A stretch of 9,437 nt of DNA from an uncultured Actinoplanes sp. (GTDB taxonomy: Bacteria; Actinomycetota; Actinomycetes; Mycobacteriales; Micromonosporaceae): assembly GCA_934667465.1 (NCBI GenBank), contig CAKUMG010000151.1:1-9437 (forward strand), given 5' to 3'. Positions 9,001 through 9,437 of the stretch are shown here, piece after piece. How positions within the stretch are numbered: the first letter of the stretch is position 1; each line of letters begins with the position of its first letter. The notes under the pieces were generated by a model. That model was not told the DNA's origin, did not search any database, and saw only the letters and a list, made by a program, of their open reading frames with translations. Both the position numbers and the translations under genes were made by a program.

Positions 9001-9437
9001 ACACCCTGCTGTACGCCAAAAGCCGTCTGCGCAACCTGCTGTGCCGTGGGCAGTTCTTCGACGACGCCGCCGTCCGGCTTGCGGCCATTGGCGTCGATCG
9101 CCGGCACCTGGATCAGCCGCAGGCCGAAGCGCTGGGCGACGTCCTCGATGCTGGCACCGCCGGCAAGCGCGTCCTCGACCTTGTTGGCCGATTCAAACAC
9201 GGTGTCCATGGCGCGGTCGCGCTTCACGTCGGCCAGCACCGTATCGCGCACCTGCTCGAAGGCCTGGGTGCTGCCGGCCTCGATACCGCTGACGCGGACG
9301 ACGTGCCAGCCCAGCGGGCTCTGAATCGGGGCGCTGACGCCGCCCTGCTGCAAGGCGAAAACCGGCTCCGTCAGTTCCGGCAGCAGGTCTTCCCGCGCCA
9401 GACTGTTGAGCGTCAGGACCTCCGCCCCGGCGGCGGC
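1..9437 (-). CDS. Giant partial ORF: PpiD-like segment fused in frame to an actinobacterial multidomain protein with metalloprotease-like and caspase-like domains
   Basis: One minus-strand frame (codons at 9435-9437, 9432-9434 ... 3-5) contains no stop in 3,145 codons, so neither end of the protein is in the window and no start or RBS can be assigned. In the actinobacterial part almost every third codon position is G or C (only 5 of 180 codons end in A/T between 8283 and 8820), which supports this frame over its overlapping competitors. Domains in order: PpiD C-terminal region (residues 1 to about 206), beta-rich modules, helical stalk, HExxH metalloprotease (about 809-1016), linkers and further beta-rich modules, second helical stalk (about 2766-2919) and a His/Cys caspase-fold domain (about 2986-3096). 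There is a single cysteine, residue 3062. Giant actinomycete proteins with a 'lonely Cys' domain look like this as far as I recall. A role as an exported self-processing effector or toxin carrier is inference. The first 206 residues may belong to another organism (see the join at 8800-8840). Confidence 0.93.
150..480 (-). other. Caspase-fold cysteine peptidase domain, CHAT/C80-like ('lonely Cys' domain)
   Basis: Residues about 2986-3096. The motif RYHVFAHSNGR carries the candidate catalytic His3024 (codon 366-368). RPIVLIACETGIGG, 38 residues further on, carries Cys3062 (codon 252-254). Both match the clan CD pattern of a strand ending in H-x-x-G, then a strand ending in AC-(E/S)-TG; CHAT proteases have the near-identical SACETG. 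Between them lies the usual helix (VTPAQLAAHLRADPAW), and after the Cys another helix (SFAAWLARELPGTRIL) and strand. In MARTX and other toxin proteins such domains cut their own chain after a small-molecule or protein trigger; whether this one does so is inference. The remaining coding sequence (149 down to 1) continues into a Pro-rich linker and YVLDGSG, so this domain is not the C-terminus. Confidence 0.75.
680..1140 (-). other. Ala-rich helical stalk 2 (probable coiled coil)
   Basis: Residues about 2766-2919. Long helices rich in Ala, Arg, Asp and Glu read SRDFRALTEHEAGLARAAGD, FVTANEALEDAR, DVEATLPGLHAARDAAGQAW and SDRLAEHHRNLDAFAARHHG, followed by LTADTARTTAAADRVQAAAD. The AW-x6-H-x3-LDA spacing matches stalk 1 before the metalloprotease (six identities in sixteen positions by eye). 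It separates the beta-rich modules from the caspase-like domain. The coiled-coil call rests on composition and pattern only. Confidence 0.5.
1203..1998 (-). other. Helical spacer and beta-rich module 8
   Basis: Residues about 2481-2745. Helices (ESVEQERWADDLRAARP, ENIARLDAIRDQVAAQLADA and following DLWQRTTRG) are followed by LTPELLLPAIPELFSADGF. The last beta module (about 1566-1203) then reads ATITVRLTPETATLSG, SESGTAHQDTSRSLRG, GVSVTQTGTGDLLDPTEG, EISSATVGTVKPEDRSAL and SSVTITLEGG. It differs from the others in lacking a strongly aliphatic Gly-rich centre. It precedes stalk 2, the same order as module 2 before stalk 1. Confidence 0.45.
1999..2929 (-). other. Mixed segment and beta-rich module 7
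   Basis: Residues about 2170-2480. The segment includes IPLRWGDWRFRHRSIQRN, DGLVVAVTPATASRLGV, a glycine/proline loop, and helices ARLDAALRRAVETHEGEQRR and HGFLGRMRDFLRLGSAMD. It then runs RGIAQHFSSMTDGGASALIT and YEAVLVAEEDG into module 7 (about 2315-1999). That module reads DIDVKATLRHDSSRSHRT, the Gly/Ala-rich AVVGAAGIAGIANATNVAAG, the polar SAQIDSDTTSTGRVAISS, and KARMRFPTKFSLKVY. The pattern again matches the other modules. No catalytic motif is visible. Confidence 0.4.
2930..3913 (-). other. Helical spacer and beta-rich module 6
   Basis: Residues about 1842-2169. The first part is rich in Arg/Pro (RTKPMPKLQRALDARRP). It continues with FQLSQIRKLVWHVDRG, helices and loops such as AALRDWVSRRAGVPVVLTP, VLELARNTLRDLQTR and QQIGLLAGALADLGHL, and the Leu/Ala-rich LDLALALALTDPQLLPG. 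Module 6 (about 3205-2930) reads AEVEVGDSRTRHWQVALRAFV, then a polar centre (SASAAYERLLHGSTRRTG) and SVAVKFNLNASLG. It is shorter and more diverged than its siblings. No function is recognised. Confidence 0.4.
3914..4805 (-). other. Linker with basic cluster and beta-rich module 5
   Basis: Residues about 1545-1841. After ELTVLGRMPADKVAALF comes a Pro-rich linker, a short helix (VRQQITDLVREV) and a low-complexity basic segment in which AKRSR and WRRRS (codons 4410-4445) stand three residues apart. Module 5 follows (about 4325-3914): LTRTRPHGTDTIVLVARG, a polar stretch, LLGRWGLGFEGGGRLVKVG as the Gly-rich centre, TTKLVGQESALQGGTQRS as the polar patch, and EITVDVYAWRQRFGF as the closing strand. 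No enzyme motif is seen. Confidence 0.45.
4806..5534 (-). other. Helical segment and beta-rich module 4 of the giant protein
   Basis: Residues about 1302-1544. A disordered Pro-rich start (VPDLSRPDPARTEGTPVP) and helices (AAEQTALFVENFTPEHV, LNEVRETLLNRF) are followed by SDKTLVATVMGALESP and then the module itself (about 5120-4806). The module runs ALFLELGGDL, SGVTESASRSQTSPAG, FMVNVLPVRAGLTTGYVQLRV, KSLSAESGSAGQLRTG, VAVEARIRLNVSS. The order of strand, polar patch, hydrophobic/Gly centre, polar patch, strand matches its neighbours. No catalytic residues are evident. Confidence 0.45.
5535..5889 (-). other. Beta-rich module 3 of the giant protein
   Basis: Residues about 1183-1301. Strand HFRVTVVPEWD is followed by a polar region (PKFDTRSDAATQAKEKATVGQ), a Gly-rich aliphatic centre (VLIPRAGGIGGGVSADLQL), a Ser/Thr patch (SVDEHSRSTKLLQSSTVRSG) and closing strand VVVAPTSFRIVVSEA. 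This is the clearest copy of the recurring pattern. The Gly-rich centre with flanking Ser/Thr patches would fit a long amphipathic hairpin; a membrane-inserting role is only a hypothesis. Confidence 0.5.
5890..6242 (-). other. Acidic linker and FFDSGGRSF segment
   Basis: Residues about 1066-1182. Following the Pro/Gln repeats, a highly acidic stretch (EDADETTDGEETPEDAPP) at about 6140-6195 looks disordered. A short folded region follows: GLYATHPHLLRDLDVQPFG, helices with VAAVRQHAARQHHHRGK, and FFDSGGRSF encoded at 5898-5924, which leads straight into the next beta-rich module (HFRVTVVPEW). I recognise no catalytic motif. The His-rich patch could bind metal, but that is speculation. Confidence 0.45.
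6243..6323 (-). repeat. Three tandem 27-nt repeats coding a Pro/Gln-rich linker
   Basis: Three adjacent 27-base units lie at 6243-6269, 6270-6296 and 6297-6323. Each keeps the core cggcgt and a shared gctc/ccc pattern. They encode three 9-residue units, TPTGQEPSQ-like, TPKGREQGQ and TPTGQEPGD, in residues about 1038-1065. The first and third are closest; the middle one is diverged (Lys-Gly-Arg-Glu). A partial further unit (gcccggcgg) follows at 6324. The repeat sits just after the metalloprotease domain and looks like a flexible, length-variable hinge that expands by slippage or unequal exchange. Confidence 0.85.
6390..7010 (-). other. Metzincin-like zinc metalloprotease domain (HEVMHFLGATE)
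   Basis: Residues about 809-1016. The zinc-binding motif HEVMH is at residues 962-966 (codons 6552-6554 to 6540-6542), with the catalytic Glu at 963. It continues as FLGATE, so the spacing is HExxHxxGxxE and the third ligand would be Glu972 (codon 6522-6524), where most metzincins carry His or Asp. DGVMGS with Met990 (codon 6468-6470), 24 residues after the second His, fits a Met-turn. The sequence before it (QVREFTTPDG, VFDVHLDLV, LLHVNFGYD, RQLTWNLRAPV) gives the strand-helix-strand run expected ahead of an HExxH helix. Related actinobacterial giant proteins carry HExxHxLGxxDE/E-type motifs as I recall. Autoprocessing or attack on a target cell are both possible; the substrate is unknown. 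Confidence 0.7.
7170..7490 (-). other. Ala-rich helical stalk 1 (probable coiled coil)
   Basis: Residues about 650-756. A strongly helical, Ala/Glu/Arg/Asp-rich segment runs through LPAEAKQTAQDVAARG, EWTEAVTKRDGLRAQ, DADRLAEADRAVAAAENAWW and AARQAHDEQLDALR. The AW-x6-H-x3-LDA spacing near its end is repeated in stalk 2 close to the caspase-like domain. After it a Pro/Glu/Asp-rich linker (DAEPDGPESEDDL) leads into the metalloprotease domain. The coiled-coil call is by eye from residue pattern only. Confidence 0.5.
7491..7900 (-). other. Beta-rich module 2 of the giant protein
   Basis: Residues about 513-649. It opens with DLFLDARL and DADVTVTSSV, passes through a Lys/Ser/Thr patch (KNGRKSTETVKSGHSYG), a Gly/aliphatic centre (GPVVVAGATHPGGASKVG), and a polar stretch with AKSTGTSEDSKNTW, and closes with GVEFRLVARP near 7500. 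The order matches module 1 and the later modules. It sits directly before the first helical stalk, as the last beta module sits before the second stalk. The function is unknown; a structural or surface role is inference. Confidence 0.5.
7900..8800 (-). other. Beta-rich module 1 and following helical region of the giant protein
   Basis: Residues about 213-513. Alternating-strand sequence (LPLRLEASW, TYQVTLSARA) is followed by a Ser/Thr-rich stretch (SAVTHTTTESSGRTVLGL), a Gly-rich centre (STGTVGGGYQAQVSL), another Thr-rich stretch (ARTDTVTYEQSL) and closing strands (AAELDLDITV, near 8310). After this come helices (YADLSVLQQAAENALTDSG, RAALRDTLTTTNAKNLRAML). The pattern strand, polar Ser/Thr patch, Gly-rich centre, polar patch, strand recurs further along the protein. 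No enzyme motif is visible and I do not recognise a named family. Confidence 0.5.
8800..8840 (-). other. Join between PpiD-like and actinobacterial sequence
   Basis: Family resemblance to PpiD stops after QERLKAG (codon for this Lys at 8820-8822). It continues as STPHHNVKALQTFLEG, which has no PpiD character and runs into the beta-rich giant protein. The shift in third-position composition falls at the same place: the 20 codons starting at 8823-8880 contain four ending in A/T, whereas the 60 codons covering 8643-8820 contain none. The reading phase is kept across the join. I see no IS end, attachment site or long repeat at the boundary. A chimeric contig is more likely than a natural fusion, but the sequence alone does not decide. 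Confidence 0.7.
8821..9437 (-). other. ppiD: PpiD/SurA-like peptidyl-prolyl cis-trans isomerase, C-terminal part (segment of the large frame)
   Basis: Residues 1-206. The segment opens inside a parvulin (PPIC) domain. LPELTEPVFAL (19-29), the GGVSAPIQSPLGWHVVRV stretch (32-49) and the conserved GxH histidine (His45) match the C-terminal half of the rotamase fold. It is followed by the helical part typical of alphaproteobacterial PpiD: AFEQVRDTVLADVKRD, a VEDALAGGASIEDVAQRFG segment, IDANGRKPDG, then VDAVTPAALRPLDTIR and VAAW (about 163-185), and a final long helix ending in AGEIQERLKAG. In this family the protein is anchored in the inner membrane by an N-terminal helix and assists folding of exported proteins in the periplasm. 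The N-terminal anchor, SurA-like helices and first half of the PPIase domain lie beyond 9437. The usual C-terminal completion after 'LKAG' is missing and is replaced by unrelated sequence. Codon use is clearly less GC-biased than downstream (28 of 205 codons end in A/T). Confidence 0.87.

Noticed and set aside
8449..9324. Shorter + strand open frames across the PpiD-like segment and join
   Set aside because: They lie opposite clear PpiD homology on the minus strand and have no domain of their own.
1..9437. CRISPR array, rRNA/tRNA genes, riboswitch, promoter or terminator
   Set aside because: No regularly spaced repeats, cloverleaf, T-rich hairpin or intergenic gap is present. The whole window is coding in one frame.

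Overview
The window is a single open reading frame on the minus strand. Reading complementary codons in the phase that starts at 9435-9437, I found no TAA, TAG or TGA down to position 3, which gives 3,145 sense codons with both ends beyond the window. All other long open frames on either strand are shadows of this frame in very GC-rich DNA. I saw no RNA gene, promoter, terminator, insertion sequence, CRISPR array or intergenic space. Residue numbers below count codon 1 at 9435-9437 and increase towards position 1.

The frame has two parts that look unrelated. Residues 1 to about 206 (9437 down to about 8820) are the C-terminal part of a PpiD-type periplasmic peptidyl-prolyl isomerase/chaperone of alphaproteobacterial style. 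Residues about 207 to 3145 (8820 down to 1) are part of a giant, low-complexity-flavoured protein typical of Actinoplanes/Micromonospora/Streptomyces-type actinomycetes. Codon usage changes at the same point. 28 of 205 codons end in A or T between 8823 and 9437, against 5 of 180 between 8283 and 8820. The join is in frame. A chimeric assembly of two organisms is the most economical explanation; a true fusion gene is the alternative.

Layout of the giant protein, from its N-terminal side (high coordinates): a beta-rich stretch (about 8730-8295), a second beta-rich module (about 7900-7490), an Ala-rich helical stalk (about 7480-7170), a metzincin-like metalloprotease domain with HEVMHFLGATE and a Met-turn-like VMG (about 7010-6390), a Pro/Gln-rich linker with three 27-nt tandem repeats (6323-6243) and an acidic linker. 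Then come six more beta-rich modules of similar pattern (about 5885 to 1203) separated by helical or disordered linkers, a second Ala-rich helical stalk (about 1140-680), and a caspase-fold (CHAT/C80-like, 'lonely Cys') domain with a His-Cys pair (about 480-150).

The cysteine of that last domain (codon 252-254) is the only cysteine codon in the whole 3,145-codon frame. The architecture suggests a very large exported, self-processing effector or polymorphic-toxin-like protein in which protease modules sit at the ends of repeated beta/stalk units. The payload, secretion signal and true N- and C-termini lie outside the window.
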